From Syntrophomonadaceae bacterium (lineage in GTDB: Bacteria > Bacillota > Syntrophomonadia > Syntrophomonadales > Syntrophomonadaceae), in the NCBI GenBank assembly GCA_012518685.1, contig JAAYRQ010000001.1:1-42788 (forward strand): a DNA stretch of 42,788 bases, in the 5' to 3' direction. A program made the position numbers and the translations under genes. Shown here piece after piece: positions 7,648-17,402 of this stretch (position 1 is the first letter of the stretch; each line of letters begins with the position of its first letter). The notes below the pieces were generated by a model. That model was not told where the DNA came from. It was given only the letters and a program-made list of their open reading frames with translations, and did not search any database.

Positions 7648-8874
7648 TTAACTAAATAAATCTCTAAAAAAATAAGAAATTCTATCAACTATTTTCGATA
7701 CCCCTTTAACCTCTTGGTATGATATATCGATAAATTTAGCACTACATTTTAATGCCCCCAGAACATTAGCATACTGGGGATCCCTAAATTCATTAGATAG
7801 GTTTAAAATCTTATCTGGCAAACCTAATCTAACAGGGATATTAAGATATTCTTCTATGACATTTATTATACCATCTAAGTGTGCACCACCACCAGTTAAT
7901 ACTATTCCACCTGGCATTTTGCCTATACAGCCGAATCTTTCCATTTCTAAAAAAACCAATTCTAAAATTTCATATACTCTAGCTGCAATAATTTCGGCTA
8001 TAGTTATGGTAGCCACTTCTTTAGTATCTGTACCTTGAATATTATGTATAGTAACTATTTCATCTTCCTTAGCTAAATTAACATCAGCTAGACCATACTC
8101 TTCCTTAATCCTAGCGGCCTCTTGCATGGATGTTTTTAATACAATAGCCAAATCTTTAGTAATATAGTCACCGCCTATGGGCAATACAGAAGTATGTAGT
8201 AGGGAACCTTTTTCAAAAAAACTAATATTAGTGGTCCCTCCCCCAAGATTTAATAAGACTATGCCCATTTCCTTTTCTACAGGGAACAAGACAACCTCTG
8301 CTGCTAATAGCGGATTATAACAAGCTTTAATTACTGGCAAGTTTATCTTTTGGGTACTTCTATACAAATTTTGTATAGCTGCAGTAGGCGAAATAATAAC
8401 AGCTATTTCTACCTCTAATCTACTCCCAGCCATACCAATTGGGTCTTTTACACCATCATAGCTATCAATAATATACTGTCTTTCAATTATTTGAATAATA
8501 GACTTATCTGGTGAAAGAGCAATATTCTGGGCTGATTGCAAGACCCTTTCCTTATCACCTATACCTATTTCATTCCCCTGATTACCTACCGCTACAATAG
8601 CATGATTATTAATAGAAACAATATTACTACCAGCAAAACCAATAATCGCCGCATAAGAAGTAATACCAGTTAGGCTCTCTAATTGGATTAAAGCCTCATC
8701 AATCGATTTAGCGGTACTATCAATATCAATAATATTACCTTTTCTTAGCCCATTTGCTGGTACCTTGACTATACCCAGAACATTAATAGTCCCATCAGAA
8801 AAAACCTGGGCGACACCAGCCTTTATAAAATTAGTACCTATATCAATACCTACTGTGATATTTCTTTTTTTAAT
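7648..8874 (-). CDS. ftsA: cell division protein FtsA (actin-like), non-canonical start
   Basis: Actin-family ATPase that tethers FtsZ to the membrane. The N-terminal phosphate loop ITVGIDIGTNFIKAGVAQ, the segment VLFPVEKEMGIVLLNLGGGT and the adenosine motif GGIVLTGGGAHLDGI are present; the C-terminal end (SYFFRDLFS) can form the membrane-binding helix. The first usual start codon in frame is TTG at 8541, deep inside the conserved core, so it cannot be the true start. The frame is open up to TAG at 8883-8881, and the only plausible initiator is ATT at 8874-8872 (MKKRNITVGIDIG), 9 bases after AAAGGAG. That gives 408 residues, a normal FtsA length. A TTG at 8879 is in another frame and would need a -1 shift on the following A7 run. 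Confidence 0.93.
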   Translation of the reverse strand: MKKRNITVGIDIGTNFIKAGVAQVFSDGTINVLGIVKVPANGLRKGNIIDIDSTAKSIDEALIQLESLTGITSYAAIIGFAGSNIVSINNHAIVAVGNQGNEIGIGDKERVLQSAQNIALSPDKSIIQIIERQYIIDSYDGVKDPIGMAGSRLEVEIAVIISPTAAIQNLYRSTQKINLPVIKACYNPLLAAEVVLFPVEKEMGIVLLNLGGGTTNISFFEKGSLLHTSVLPIGGDYITKDLAIVLKTSMQEAARIKEEYGLADVNLAKEDEIVTIHNIQGTDTKEVATITIAEIIAARVYEILELVFLEMERFGCIGKMPGGIVLTGGGAHLDGIINVIEEYLNIPVRLGLPDKILNLSNEFRDPQYANVLGALKCSAKFIDISYQEVKGVSKIVDRISYFFRDLFS

Positions 8875-8954
8875 ACCAACCTACTCCTTTAATAAACTTA
8901 TAATAAAAAATACCACAAAGCAGCTTATATTCCTTTATTTTGTTATTAAAATAT

Positions 8955-9290
8955 TTAGTATTTTTTCAATAGATATCGACGGATAATCCCTAAATTTTGG
9001 AAAATCCTCGCTCCAAATACTACTACCGCAGCTAAATATAACTCCACTCCTAATTTATCTCCCAAATAAGCTAGTCCTGCAGCAAGCAAAGTATTAGCCA
9101 CAAAACCAGTGGTAAATATAACATTATCAAAACCATCTTCCATATAGGCCCTAATCCCACCAAAAACAGAATCCAGAGCAGCCAATACTGCAATGGACAT
9201 ATATTTCGCAATCATGGCAGGCAATAGTATTGGCATTTGAAAACCAATAATTAAGCCGATTAATAAACAAAATAATACTAATAACCACAT
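8955..9290 (-). CDS. sbp: small basic protein (DUF1290 family membrane protein)
   Basis: A 111-residue integral membrane protein of the Sbp/DUF1290 family, usually found between ftsQ and ftsA in Firmicutes. Three or four hydrophobic segments are visible (about 2-25, 28-45, 60-80 and 83-100), with a basic end IIRRYLLKKY. The motif LDSVFGGIRAYMED is typical of the family. Its function is not known. The ATG at 9290 lies one base away from the stop of the upstream DUF881 gene, suggesting translational coupling. Confidence 0.9.
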   Translation of the reverse strand: MWLLVLFCLLIGLIIGFQMPILLPAMIAKYMSIAVLAALDSVFGGIRAYMEDGFDNVIFTTGFVANTLLAAGLAYLGDKLGVELYLAAVVVFGARIFQNLGIIRRYLLKKY

Positions 9291-9291
9291 A

Positions 9292-10017
9292 CTATTCAGC
9301 AGCCCTTTCTTTATATGGAATAGGCGAACCGTATGTAAACTTCATTCGCCCACTATAAGCAGGAATATTTATATTCTCATTTTTTTGCACAGCTACTATG
9401 TAATCCAAGTTCTTTAATGCCATTAAATGTCCACCTGTCATAGTCATACCACTTTCTAGCATATCGGGATCACCAATGGCTTTTATTTCAAAAGGTGGGG
9501 CAACTTTAACCCAGTTGATTAATATTAAAGTCCCCGCACACCTAATTTCAGACATAGAAATTATTCGTTCCCCATTAACAGAAATAGCCTCTGCACCTGA
9601 TGCTTTTAAATCATTAACGACTAATAACAAATCCCAATCATGTACTATAGCCTCATTAGGATTATCCCCTGCTTTTAGAGCACGAGGGCTATCATCTAAC
9701 TTAATAACTATTCCTGGCCCTTCTATTTCAAGCATACCAGCTGCTAAGCTTGCTTTTTGTAATTCATCTTGCAAATCTGCCATAGCAATATCGAATTCTC
9801 TAACATTTTTTAACTTTTCCCTTAATTCCAAAACCTCATCTGCTAGTACATCTCTTTCTTCGATGGCTTTATCTAGTTTTTCGGTCAATTCTGTCACCCT
9901 GCCTGGGAACATATCTGGATTTACTTCTTGAGTACTTTTAAATTGAATAGCCATCATAATACCTAATATCAGACATACTGCTGCAATAGAAATTAAAGCC
10001 CCATTGTTACTTTTCAT
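9292..10017 (-). CDS. DUF881 family membrane-anchored protein
   Basis: Bitopic protein of the DUF881 family, often encoded beside ftsQ and sbp in Gram-positive bacteria; function unknown. It has one N-terminal membrane segment (NNGALISIAAVCLILGIMMA), a coiled-coil-like stretch rich in Glu, Lys and Leu (about 36-80), and an extracellular alpha/beta domain with IVHDWDLLLVVNDLKASGAE. I start it at ATG 10017 (MKSNNG), 8 bases after AAGGA. An ATG three codons upstream overlaps the ribosome-binding site and is less likely. Confidence 0.88.
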   Translation of the reverse strand: MKSNNGALISIAAVCLILGIMMAIQFKSTQEVNPDMFPGRVTELTEKLDKAIEERDVLADEVLELREKLKNVREFDIAMADLQDELQKASLAAGMLEIEGPGIVIKLDDSPRALKAGDNPNEAIVHDWDLLLVVNDLKASGAEAISVNGERIISMSEIRCAGTLILINWVKVAPPFEIKAIGDPDMLESGMTMTGGHLMALKNLDYIVAVQKNENINIPAYSGRMKFTYGSPIPYKERAAE

Positions 10018-10029
10018 AAAAAACATCCT

Positions 10030-10767
10030 TTATTCTTTCATCTTGACTATAGGTTGACCTTTAAATCTCAAATCAATATATTCTAAAACATCTTCACCAG
10101 ATTTAACATAATTCTGTTCCAATTTTAATACTTCTGCCATAAATGCCTGTTTTTCTTCTACCCTGTCCTTATTGCCATATCTAATTTCCGTACTATTAAT
10201 AGTATAAATAACTACTTCATCCTTTTCATTATAATAGAAATCAGATATTAATTGCTGATCCGATTTATCTATACTAGTCCATATTTGTTTTATTAGGGCT
10301 ACACCATCAGGTTCAACAGCCTGTCCTAAGTTAAACTGGGCTGGTAGTTTGGCAAAGTTAATAAATATATTAGTAGAAAAATCAACCTTGTTCCTCTTAT
10401 CTAAGATAATACCTTCATCATCAATGCATAAAAAATAATCATCAAAAGGAATAATAGCCCATATTTGCCGTTCTACTATTTTAATTTCTAAAGTTCTAGG
10501 TAAATGCCTAATGATTTGCACATTTTTAACTAAGGGGTGTACTTGAATAGTTTGGGTGCTTAGTTTACTATCAACTTTAAATATGTTCTGCCCTTCTTTT
10601 ATACTTGCGATAGATAGGACCTCAGCTTCAGTAATTTGCTGTGTACCAGTAGTATATAGTTTTTCAATATTAAAAAAAGAACTATGTAAGAAAAAATAAA
10701 TACATACTAAAAATACTAAAATTAATAAAATTAATTTAAACAATTTTTGGAATGCTTTTTTCGCCAA
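10030..10767 (-). CDS. ftsQ: cell division protein FtsQ/DivIB
   Basis: Bitopic divisome protein that works with FtsL and FtsB/DivIC. The product has a basic N-terminus, one membrane segment (LFKLILLILVFLVCIYFFL), then a POTRA domain beginning FFNIEKLYTTGTQQITEAEV and a FtsQ/DivIB beta domain. The start is TTG at 10767 (MAKKAFQKL), 8 bases after AGGGGAG, giving 245 residues. The frame runs open to 10857, but that stretch includes the extended -10 promoter at 10802-10810 and is probably untranslated. First gene of the ftsQ-ftsZ unit. Confidence 0.92.
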   Translation of the reverse strand: MAKKAFQKLFKLILLILVFLVCIYFFLHSSFFNIEKLYTTGTQQITEAEVLSIASIKEGQNIFKVDSKLSTQTIQVHPLVKNVQIIRHLPRTLEIKIVERQIWAIIPFDDYFLCIDDEGIILDKRNKVDFSTNIFINFAKLPAQFNLGQAVEPDGVALIKQIWTSIDKSDQQLISDFYYNEKDEVVIYTINSTEIRYGNKDRVEEKQAFMAEVLKLEQNYVKSGEDVLEYIDLRFKGQPIVKMKE

Positions 10768-10801
10768 TAAAATAACTCCCCTGCTCCCATTAACTGTTAG
10801 A

Positions 10802-10810
10802 ATTATAGCA
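10802..10810 (-). promoter_or_regulatory. extended -10 promoter upstream of ftsQ
   Basis: The minus strand reads TGCTATAAT, a full extended -10 element (TGn plus TATAAT). There is no good -35 hexamer at 17 bases, which extended -10 promoters can tolerate. It lies about 35 bases upstream of the ftsQ start and downstream of a hairpin. Confidence 0.55.
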
Positions 10811-10858
10811 GAATCTAAAGATAAAATCATTACATAATCATGACAATTTTTAGCCAAA

Positions 10859-10890
10859 CGAAAGACTAGGCTATAAGTCCTAGTCTTTCG
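10859..10890 (-). terminator. strong hairpin between murA and ftsQ (terminator or attenuator)
   Basis: A perfect 12-bp stem (CGAAAGACTAGG with CCTAGTCTTTCG, 8-base loop) lies 70 bases past the murA stop. The trailing minus-strand sequence is only weakly T-rich (TTTCGTTT), so termination may be partial. With the promoter just downstream it divides the cluster into mur and fts parts. Confidence 0.6.
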
Positions 10891-10960
10891 TTATTGATTA
10901 TATCACTCTTATAACTTGTTTTATTAAATAAAAAAAGAAATCCTTAGGCCTTTTGGACGA

Positions 10961-12214
10961 TTACTCCAATTTTCTAATAATTTCGGCACCTAAGTCACTT
11001 AATTTTATATGAAATTTATCATAGCCTCTATCAATATGAGCAATTTTATTAATGATTGTTTCACCTTCGGCGGCCAAACCTGCTAAAACTAAAGCCGCAC
11101 CCGCCCTTAAATCTGTAGCCTCTACAATAGCCCCTTCAAGTTTTGACTTACCTTTTATAATGGCAACTCTACCTTCTATCTTAATTTCCGCTGCCATACG
11201 CCTTAATTCCTGTACATGCATGAAGCGATTTTCAAAAATAGTTTCTACTATTATACTTGTGCCATTTACCGTAGCTAGTAAGGCCATCATCTGGGCTTGC
11301 ATATCAGTTGGAAAACCAGGATAGGGCATAGTTTTAATATCTGTGTTTCTTAATCTCTTATTAGCTTTTACAATTAAACCAGCCTTATAAGGAATTACTT
11401 CTACCCCTATCTCTTTAAGTTTAGCTACCACAGGCTGGATATGTTCTAAAATAACATTTTGCAGCTCTACTTCACCTCTAGTAATGGCAGCAGCTACCAT
11501 AAAAGTACCTGCCTCTATTCTATCAGGTATTATTTGGTGTTCTCCGCTCCCTAATTCATTAACACCCTTAATCCTTATAGTATCTGACCCTGCCCCAGTA
11601 ATTTTTGCACCTAGACAGTTAAGAAAGTTTTGTAAATCAATAATTTCTGGCTCCCTAGCAGCATTCCTAATAGTAGTAATCCCAGGAATAACCGAGGCTG
11701 CCATCATTATATTCTCTGTTGCCCCTACACTAGGGAAATCTAATAATATCTCGGTTCCTTCTAAATTGCCACCCTTACCAGTCATATAACTATGGCCATC
11801 GGAAATTCTATGTCCTAAGCTTTCAAAGCCTTTTAGGTGTAAATCCATCGGTCTAGTACCTATAGCACACCCGCCAGGATAAGCTACCTTAGCTTCATTG
11901 AACCTAGCTAACAGAGCCCCCATGACTAGATTAGAAGCCCGCATTTTACGCGAAATATCTTCTGGTAATTCACAGGAATTTAAGTTCCGACTATTTATAA
12001 TTAAAGTATCATTTTCCCGATCTACTTTAGCTCCAAAAAGTTTTAGGGCTTCTGACATTACTGTAATATCTTCTAAGTCTGGAACCCCTTTTAACACTAC
12101 TTCGCCATTACTAATAAGGCTAGCTGCCATAATAGGTAAAGTAGCATTTTTAGAACCACTTATAAGGACTTTACCTGCTAAAGGTTTTTTACCATTTATA
12201 ATGAAATGCTCCAA
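10961..12214 (-). CDS. murA: UDP-N-acetylglucosamine 1-carboxyvinyltransferase
   Basis: First committed step of peptidoglycan synthesis: transfers enolpyruvate from PEP to UDP-GlcNAc. The 417-residue product has the two-domain EPSP-synthase fold, with GSKNATLPIMAA near 20-31, YPGGCAIGTRPMDLH carrying the catalytic cysteine (about Cys116, the residue modified by fosfomycin), and a C-terminal ATDLRAGAALVLAGL segment. ATG lies behind GGGAGGTG. It follows murC by 13 bp and is the last of the mur genes before the hairpin at 10859-10890. Confidence 0.97.
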   Translation of the reverse strand: MEHFIINGKKPLAGKVLISGSKNATLPIMAASLISNGEVVLKGVPDLEDITVMSEALKLFGAKVDRENDTLIINSRNLNSCELPEDISRKMRASNLVMGALLARFNEAKVAYPGGCAIGTRPMDLHLKGFESLGHRISDGHSYMTGKGGNLEGTEILLDFPSVGATENIMMAASVIPGITTIRNAAREPEIIDLQNFLNCLGAKITGAGSDTIRIKGVNELGSGEHQIIPDRIEAGTFMVAAAITRGEVELQNVILEHIQPVVAKLKEIGVEVIPYKAGLIVKANKRLRNTDIKTMPYPGFPTDMQAQMMALLATVNGTSIIVETIFENRFMHVQELRRMAAEIKIEGRVAIIKGKSKLEGAIVEATDLRAGAALVLAGLAAEGETIINKIAHIDRGYDKFHIKLSDLGAEIIRKLE

Positions 12215-12227
12215 GCAAACACCTCCC

Positions 12228-13619
12228 TTAGGAATGTGCCTTATTTTTATTTTCTGGAACTATATTTAGCAATTCTATGCCTACCTTCCATATATCCCCA
12301 GCCCCCATAGTTATAACTAAATCATTACTTCGGATATTGTCTGCCAAATAGTGGCTAAGGGATAATAGATCCTCCATATATATAGCTTCACAGCCTATTT
12401 CCTTCGCAGCCTTATATACTGTCTCGCCATTTATGCCTGGAATAGGCTCTTCACCAGCAGAATATACTCCAGTAAACAAGGCTATATCTGCATTAACAAA
12501 AGCTTCTCCCAATTCTTTGCCTAGGGTTTTGGTGCGGGAATAACGATGGGGTTGAAATACGGATATTATTCTACCATTATGAAAACTGCGCACTGCCTTT
12601 AAGGTCGCCAAAATTTCCGTAGGGTGATGAGCATAGTCATCTATAATTATTATGCCTGCCCTTTCTCCTATAATCTCCATTCTCCTTTTAGTACCTTGGA
12701 ATTTTTTTATAGCTTTTTTTATTTCTATAAAATTAACCCCTAACTCTAGGGCTATTATAATAGCGGCCAAGGCGTTTAATGCATTATGTTTACCTGGCAC
12801 AGATAATTCAATTTCCCCTATTTTTTGTCCTTGATTAAAAATATTAAAACTTGAGCCTATACCCCTAGGCTGCCAATTATCAATATAATAATGACATTTT
12901 TTATCTTGTCCATAATATAAAACTCGCTTATTTAAATGTGCTGAAATTTCCCTTATGCATTCATCGTCTCCATAAAGAACCGCTAAGCCATCTGTATGAA
13001 TCCCTGATAAGAACTGGCTAAAGGCGTTTTTTATATTATTAAATGATTTATAGTAGTCTAAGTGATCATCCTCAATATTAGTAATAACTCCTATATATGG
13101 ACTAATAGCCAGAAAAGATGCATCACTTTCGTCTGCCTCTACCACAAAATAATCACTCCTACCTAGCTTCGCATTAATATTGGTATTCTGAAATTCTCCA
13201 CCTACAATGAAGGTAGGCTCTACACCCGCTTCAGATAGAATCAAAGCCAACATAGAAGTCGTAGTGGTTTTCCCATGGGCACCTGCTATAGCTATACCCT
13301 TTTGCTTATTAACTAGTGTAGCTAACATTTCTCCTCTTTTAACGACTGGAATGTTTTTTTGTCTAGCTGTTATTACTTCTATATTATCATTTGGAATCGC
13401 CGAGGAAATAACTAAAATATCAACCCCTTCCTCAACATGGGATGAAGCATGACTAGAAAATATCTCAATTCCTAGAGAATTAAGATGATTAATAATACTA
13501 TTACTTTGTATGTCTGAGCCTGTAACTTTAAAGCCCTGTTCCTTAAGAATGTGGGCTATGCCGCTCATTCCAGCTCCAGCTATTCCTACCATGTGTACCC
13601 ATTGTCCCGCTACAGTCAT
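12228..13619 (-). CDS. murC: UDP-N-acetylmuramate--L-alanine ligase
   Basis: Adds L-alanine to UDP-MurNAc with ATP. The 463-residue product has the Mur ligase order: N-terminal UDP-binding Rossmann motif (GIAGAGMSGIAHIL), central ATPase loop AGAHGKTTTTSM, and the C-terminal segment IDDYAHHPTEI typical of MurC. ATG at 13619 lies behind AAGGGG. In many relatives murB lies next to it; here murC is followed directly by murA. The 159-bp gap upstream separates it from murG and may hold a promoter, but I see no convincing one. Confidence 0.97.
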   Translation of the reverse strand: MTVAGQWVHMVGIAGAGMSGIAHILKEQGFKVTGSDIQSNSIINHLNSLGIEIFSSHASSHVEEGVDILVISSAIPNDNIEVITARQKNIPVVKRGEMLATLVNKQKGIAIAGAHGKTTTTSMLALILSEAGVEPTFIVGGEFQNTNINAKLGRSDYFVVEADESDASFLAISPYIGVITNIEDDHLDYYKSFNNIKNAFSQFLSGIHTDGLAVLYGDDECIREISAHLNKRVLYYGQDKKCHYYIDNWQPRGIGSSFNIFNQGQKIGEIELSVPGKHNALNALAAIIIALELGVNFIEIKKAIKKFQGTKRRMEIIGERAGIIIIDDYAHHPTEILATLKAVRSFHNGRIISVFQPHRYSRTKTLGKELGEAFVNADIALFTGVYSAGEEPIPGINGETVYKAAKEIGCEAIYMEDLLSLSHYLADNIRSNDLVITMGAGDIWKVGIELLNIVPENKNKAHS

Positions 13620-13778
13620 TTTTTCATCCCCTTCATTTATAGTGTGTATATATTACACTGTATAGTATGCATAATTATTAAAATTGGTGACACTTATAAT
13701 AGCTTGTACAACTTAAGCTGTTAAAAAAAACTGCCTCATAATAAATATATTACCAACAACCATTATTACTTTTTAATT

Positions 13779-14873
13779 TTAATTAGTTATTATTTCTACT
13801 ATCCTTTCTAAGGCATCAGGCCTGGCTTCTTTTAAAAGATTATTTTTCATATTTTTTAATACTGCTTCGTTAGAAAGAAGGTAGTTTACTTTTCTGTATA
13901 AAGTATCCCCATCTAAAAACTCATCAATAACCATTTCAGCGGCATTTTTATCCATTAATGCCCTCGCGTTCTTTTCTTGATGATTTTCAGCTGCATAAGG
14001 ATAAGGAATTAAAATAGCTGGTAAGCCTAATATAGTAAGTTCTGCAACCGTACTAGCCCCTGCTCTACAGATGGCCAAATCAGCTGCAGCTAATGCTTCC
14101 TCAATGTTATACATATAAGGATATAGCAATAATTTGCATTTAATATTATCGTGCCCTATTTTGGCTTCTAAACTTTCATGTATTCCCTCATAATTATTTT
14201 CCCCTGTTATCCATATAATCTGTAATTTATTATCATTTCGGTATCTATCTATTAAGTATATCATTGACCTATTAATGCTAGCTGCACCCCTACTGCCTCC
14301 AAAGGCCAGTAAAGTAAAGTTATCATCCAGACCTAATTTGCTTTTAGCTGTGTGGCGTTTAATATTAAGTATTTCAGGTCTAACGGGCAGACCAGTAAGT
14401 ATAGGCCTTTTTGCCTTCATAGTTGCTTTTGCTTCTGGAAAAGTAAGTAAGGTGTAATCTACTTTTTTAGCTAAATGCCGGTTAGCTAGACCAGCTATAG
14501 CATTTTGTTCATGAATAATTGTTTTGCAAGCAAAAAAAGTAGCTGAATAAAGTACTGGAAAGGATACATATCCACCCGTACCTACCACTACATCAGGTTT
14601 AAAATTTTTAATTATTTCCCTAGCTTCTAAAAAACCTTTAGGCACTTTCATTAAAGCTTGGGATGCTTTTAACATGGAGGTCCTATCAAGTCCTGCAATA
14701 TTAATAGTAGCAAAATTATAGCCCGCTTTGGGTACAATATTACTTTCTAGGCCTTTTTCTGTGCCAATGTATAAAATTTCCGTAGTAGGAAGAACTCTTT
14801 TTACACCTTCGGCAATAGCTAAAGCAGGATAAATATGCCCACCTGTACCCCCACCACTAAGTATTAGTCGCAA
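13779..14873 (-). CDS. murG: UDP-GlcNAc:lipid I N-acetylglucosaminyltransferase
   Basis: Converts lipid I to lipid II on the inner face of the membrane. This is a 364-residue GT-B glycosyltransferase with the N-terminal glycine-rich loop [16 protein letters not shown] at 7-22, [10 protein letters not shown] near 95-105, and the donor-binding segment [11 protein letters not shown] in the C-terminal domain. The start is TTG, behind GGGAGG. It lies 14 bp after the ftsW/spoVE stop. Confidence 0.97.
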   Translation of the reverse strand: MRLILSGGGTGGHIYPALAIAEGVKRVLPTTEILYIGTEKGLESNIVPKAGYNFATINIAGLDRTSMLKASQALMKVPKGFLEAREIIKNFKPDVVVGTGGYVSFPVLYSATFFACKTIIHEQNAIAGLANRHLAKKVDYTLLTFPEAKATMKAKRPILTGLPVRPEILNIKRHTAKSKLGLDDNFTLLAFGGSRGAASINRSMIYLIDRYRNDNKLQIIWITGENNYEGIHESLEAKIGHDNIKCKLLLYPYMYNIEEALAAADLAICRAGASTVAELTILGLPAILIPYPYAAENHQEKNARALMDKNAAEMVIDEFLDGDTLYRKVNYLLSNEAVLKNMKNNLLKEARPDALERIVEIITN

Positions 14874-14887
14874 AATATAGCCTCCCT

Positions 14888-15988
14888 TTAATGATTAGAG
14901 CTATACCTAGATATGTTGAGCAACATACCTACCCCAATCATAGTAAATAATAGTGATGAACCTCCATAACTTATAAAAGGCAGTGTAATCCCTGTCACAG
15001 GCAGGGAACCTGAAACTACCCCTATGTTAATAGCTGCTTGAAATACGATCATTATAGTAATACCTGTAGCTAATAGGCTACCAAAAGTATCAGGAGCCTT
15101 AATGGCAATCTGAAAACCTCGCCAAGCAAAAAATAAGAATAAAGAAATAACGAAAAAGGCCCCTATAAATCCTAATTCTTCCCCTATAATTGCAAAAATA
15201 AAATCCGTATGCTGTTCAGGAAGATAAAAAAACTTTTGCCTGCTGCGGCCTAATCCCATACCAAACAAGCCTCCAGAACCTAAGGCATAAAGAGATTGTA
15301 TGGTTTGGAAACCTTCATCAGAAGGATATTTCCAAGGATTAGCAAAGGCTACTAACCTAATTAATCGATAGGGTGCTGCTATAATTAACCCCACAAGGGC
15401 ACTTAAACCCGCTAAGCCCAAAATAGATAGATGCGAAATTCTAGCACCTGCTGCTATAAGCATAAAAAACACCGTCGCAGAAATAAGGAAAGCAGTACCT
15501 AAATCAGGTTGGGGAATAATTAAACCACAAATAACAGCTAACAAGAGTAAATACGGCAATACCCCTGCTGTAAAATATTTCATCTTATCAATATTTATTT
15601 CCATAACCTTAGCCAAAAATAATACTATAGCTAATTTGGCCAGTTCTGATGGGGTAAAGGCTATGGGTCCTAATCCCAACCATCTTGTAGCACCTTTAGC
15701 AGAACTACCTAAAGGTGTTAATACTAATATCAAGCATATTATGGTAAAAATCATTAAAGGTATGGCTAAAGCCTTAAGCTTATTATAGTTAAGCTTCATA
15801 ACTACTATCATAGCAATAATGCCTATTAATGCCCATAATAATTGTTTTTTGAAAAAATAATAGGCATCACCATATTTTACATTCGCAGTAACTGCACTAG
15901 AGCTAAAAACCATTACTAGCCCTAAGCTGATTAATATTAAAGTAATAATAAACAAGGCAAAATCTGGGGGTCCTTTTTTCAATCTCAC
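14888..15988 (-). CDS. ftsW: SEDS peptidoglycan polymerase FtsW/SpoVE
   Basis: Polytopic SEDS-family glycosyltransferase that polymerises lipid II with a class B penicillin-binding protein. About ten membrane segments span the 366 residues. Family motifs include the segment [18 protein letters not shown], the [13 protein letters not shown] loop and the C-terminal [18 protein letters not shown] segment. The start is GTG behind GGGAGG. In spore formers the copy in this cluster may be the spore-specific SpoVE or the vegetative FtsW, and sequence alone does not decide. Its likely partner is the SpoVD-type protein upstream in the same unit. Confidence 0.93.
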   Translation of the reverse strand: MRLKKGPPDFALFIITLILISLGLVMVFSSSAVTANVKYGDAYYFFKKQLLWALIGIIAMIVVMKLNYNKLKALAIPLMIFTIICLILVLTPLGSSAKGATRWLGLGPIAFTPSELAKLAIVLFLAKVMEINIDKMKYFTAGVLPYLLLLAVICGLIIPQPDLGTAFLISATVFFMLIAAGARISHLSILGLAGLSALVGLIIAAPYRLIRLVAFANPWKYPSDEGFQTIQSLYALGSGGLFGMGLGRSRQKFFYLPEQHTDFIFAIIGEELGFIGAFFVISLFLFFAWRGFQIAIKAPDTFGSLLATGITIMIVFQAAINIGVVSGSLPVTGITLPFISYGGSSLLFTMIGVGMLLNISRYSSNH

Positions 15989-16010
15989 CTACAGTCCTCC
16001 CAACTGTAAC

Positions 16011-17381
16011 TTATTTATCCACACCTAAAGAGTGCACTAAATTACAAAATAAATCTCCTCTTTGCTCATAGTTGTCAAACATATCCCAACTAGCACAAGC
16101 AGGTGACAATAAGACCACATCGTTCGTAGAAGCTAACTTATTAGCTAATTCTACTCCTTCTGCCATATCTTTTACTTCATATATATTCATATAATCCAAA
16201 GCCATTACTGCAGATTTAATTTCTTCCTTAGCTTCGCCTAATAAAATTAAAGTTTTCACTTTTTCCTTAATAACTCTAGCAAAATTATTAAAACTTGCAC
16301 CTTTATTTTTTCCACCAGCTATAAGAATAATTGGCTGAGCAAAAGCTTCTATAGCCTTAATAGCTGATTCAGGATTAGTAGCCTTAGAATCATTAATATA
16401 CAAAACATTGTTTAATGTCAGTACTTCCTCTAAGCGATGTCTAACTCCCTTAAAAGATTTTAAACTACTTATAATGTCCACTTTATCAACTCCCGCAAGT
16501 AAAGCAATAGTAGTGGCACATAAAATATTTTCTAGATTATGTTTACCCTTAAGACAAACATCCTTGGTATTGCACAGACTTATAACATTATTATCAATGT
16601 GAGCTGTAATAACGCCGTCTTTTATAAAAACTCCAGCTGGCAAATGATATTTAGTCGAAAAATATACTACCTTACCCCTAGTTTCTGGGGCTAGTTTTTT
16701 AACTAGTTCATCATCATAATTTAGAATTGTAAAGTTTTGTTTAGATTGGTTTTTGAAAATTTTCACTTTAGCATTGACATAGTGTTCCATAGTATGGTGA
16801 CGATCCAAATGATCTGGAGTAATATTTAAAATGGAGCTAATATAAGGCTTAAAAGCATTTGTAGTCTCTAACTGAAAACTAGAAACTTCCACTGCTATTA
16901 TGCCATCATCCATCTCATCAACCAGTAATGTCAAAGGATTACCTATATTACCACCTACAACCGCATTAAAACCACCCTTTTCCAATATGGCTTGTAGTAG
17001 GGCAGTCGTAGTGGTCTTACCATTAGTGCCCGTAATAGCAAACATTTGTAAGTTAGGTTTTTTAATAAGATAGGCTAATTCTACTTCACCAATAACGGGT
17101 ATATTACCATTAAGGGCAGCTTGAATAGGAGGAATGGTCAGTGGAACACCTGGACTAACCACAATAATATCATAATTTTCTTCAACAAGGTCTGGATAAG
17201 AACCAACTAATACATTGATATTATCCTTATGTAATTCTTCTATCGCCTCTGGCATCAAATCGGGATTTTTAATATCACAGGCCGTAACTATAGCTTGCCT
17301 TTTTTTTAAAACCTGAGCCGCAGCAATACCACTTTTGCCCATACCTATTACTAATACTTTTTTATTTTTAAAATTATCCAA
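16011..17381 (-). CDS. murD: UDP-N-acetylmuramoyl-L-alanine--D-glutamate ligase
   Basis: Adds D-glutamate to UDP-MurNAc-L-Ala. The 456-residue Mur ligase shows the N-terminal nucleotide fold (VLVIGMGKSGIAAAQVL), central loop ITGTNGKTTTTALL, the NITPDHLDRH segment and the C-terminal NDSKATNP motif characteristic of MurD. The start is TTG, with AGGGGA upstream. It is 21 bp after mraY and 22 bp before ftsW, inside one unit. Confidence 0.97.
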   Translation of the reverse strand: MDNFKNKKVLVIGMGKSGIAAAQVLKKRQAIVTACDIKNPDLMPEAIEELHKDNINVLVGSYPDLVEENYDIIVVSPGVPLTIPPIQAALNGNIPVIGEVELAYLIKKPNLQMFAITGTNGKTTTTALLQAILEKGGFNAVVGGNIGNPLTLLVDEMDDGIIAVEVSSFQLETTNAFKPYISSILNITPDHLDRHHTMEHYVNAKVKIFKNQSKQNFTILNYDDELVKKLAPETRGKVVYFSTKYHLPAGVFIKDGVITAHIDNNVISLCNTKDVCLKGKHNLENILCATTIALLAGVDKVDIISSLKSFKGVRHRLEEVLTLNNVLYINDSKATNPESAIKAIEAFAQPIILIAGGKNKGASFNNFARVIKEKVKTLILLGEAKEEIKSAVMALDYMNIYEVKDMAEGVELANKLASTNDVVLLSPACASWDMFDNYEQRGDLFCNLVHSLGVDK

Positions 17382-17402
17382 TGCTACACTTCCCCTATAT
17401 TA

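Noticed and set aside
7648-8541. FtsA starting at TTG 8541
   Set aside because: The phosphate-1 loop and about 110 further conserved residues are encoded in the same frame upstream, so this start would remove an essential part of the ATPase.
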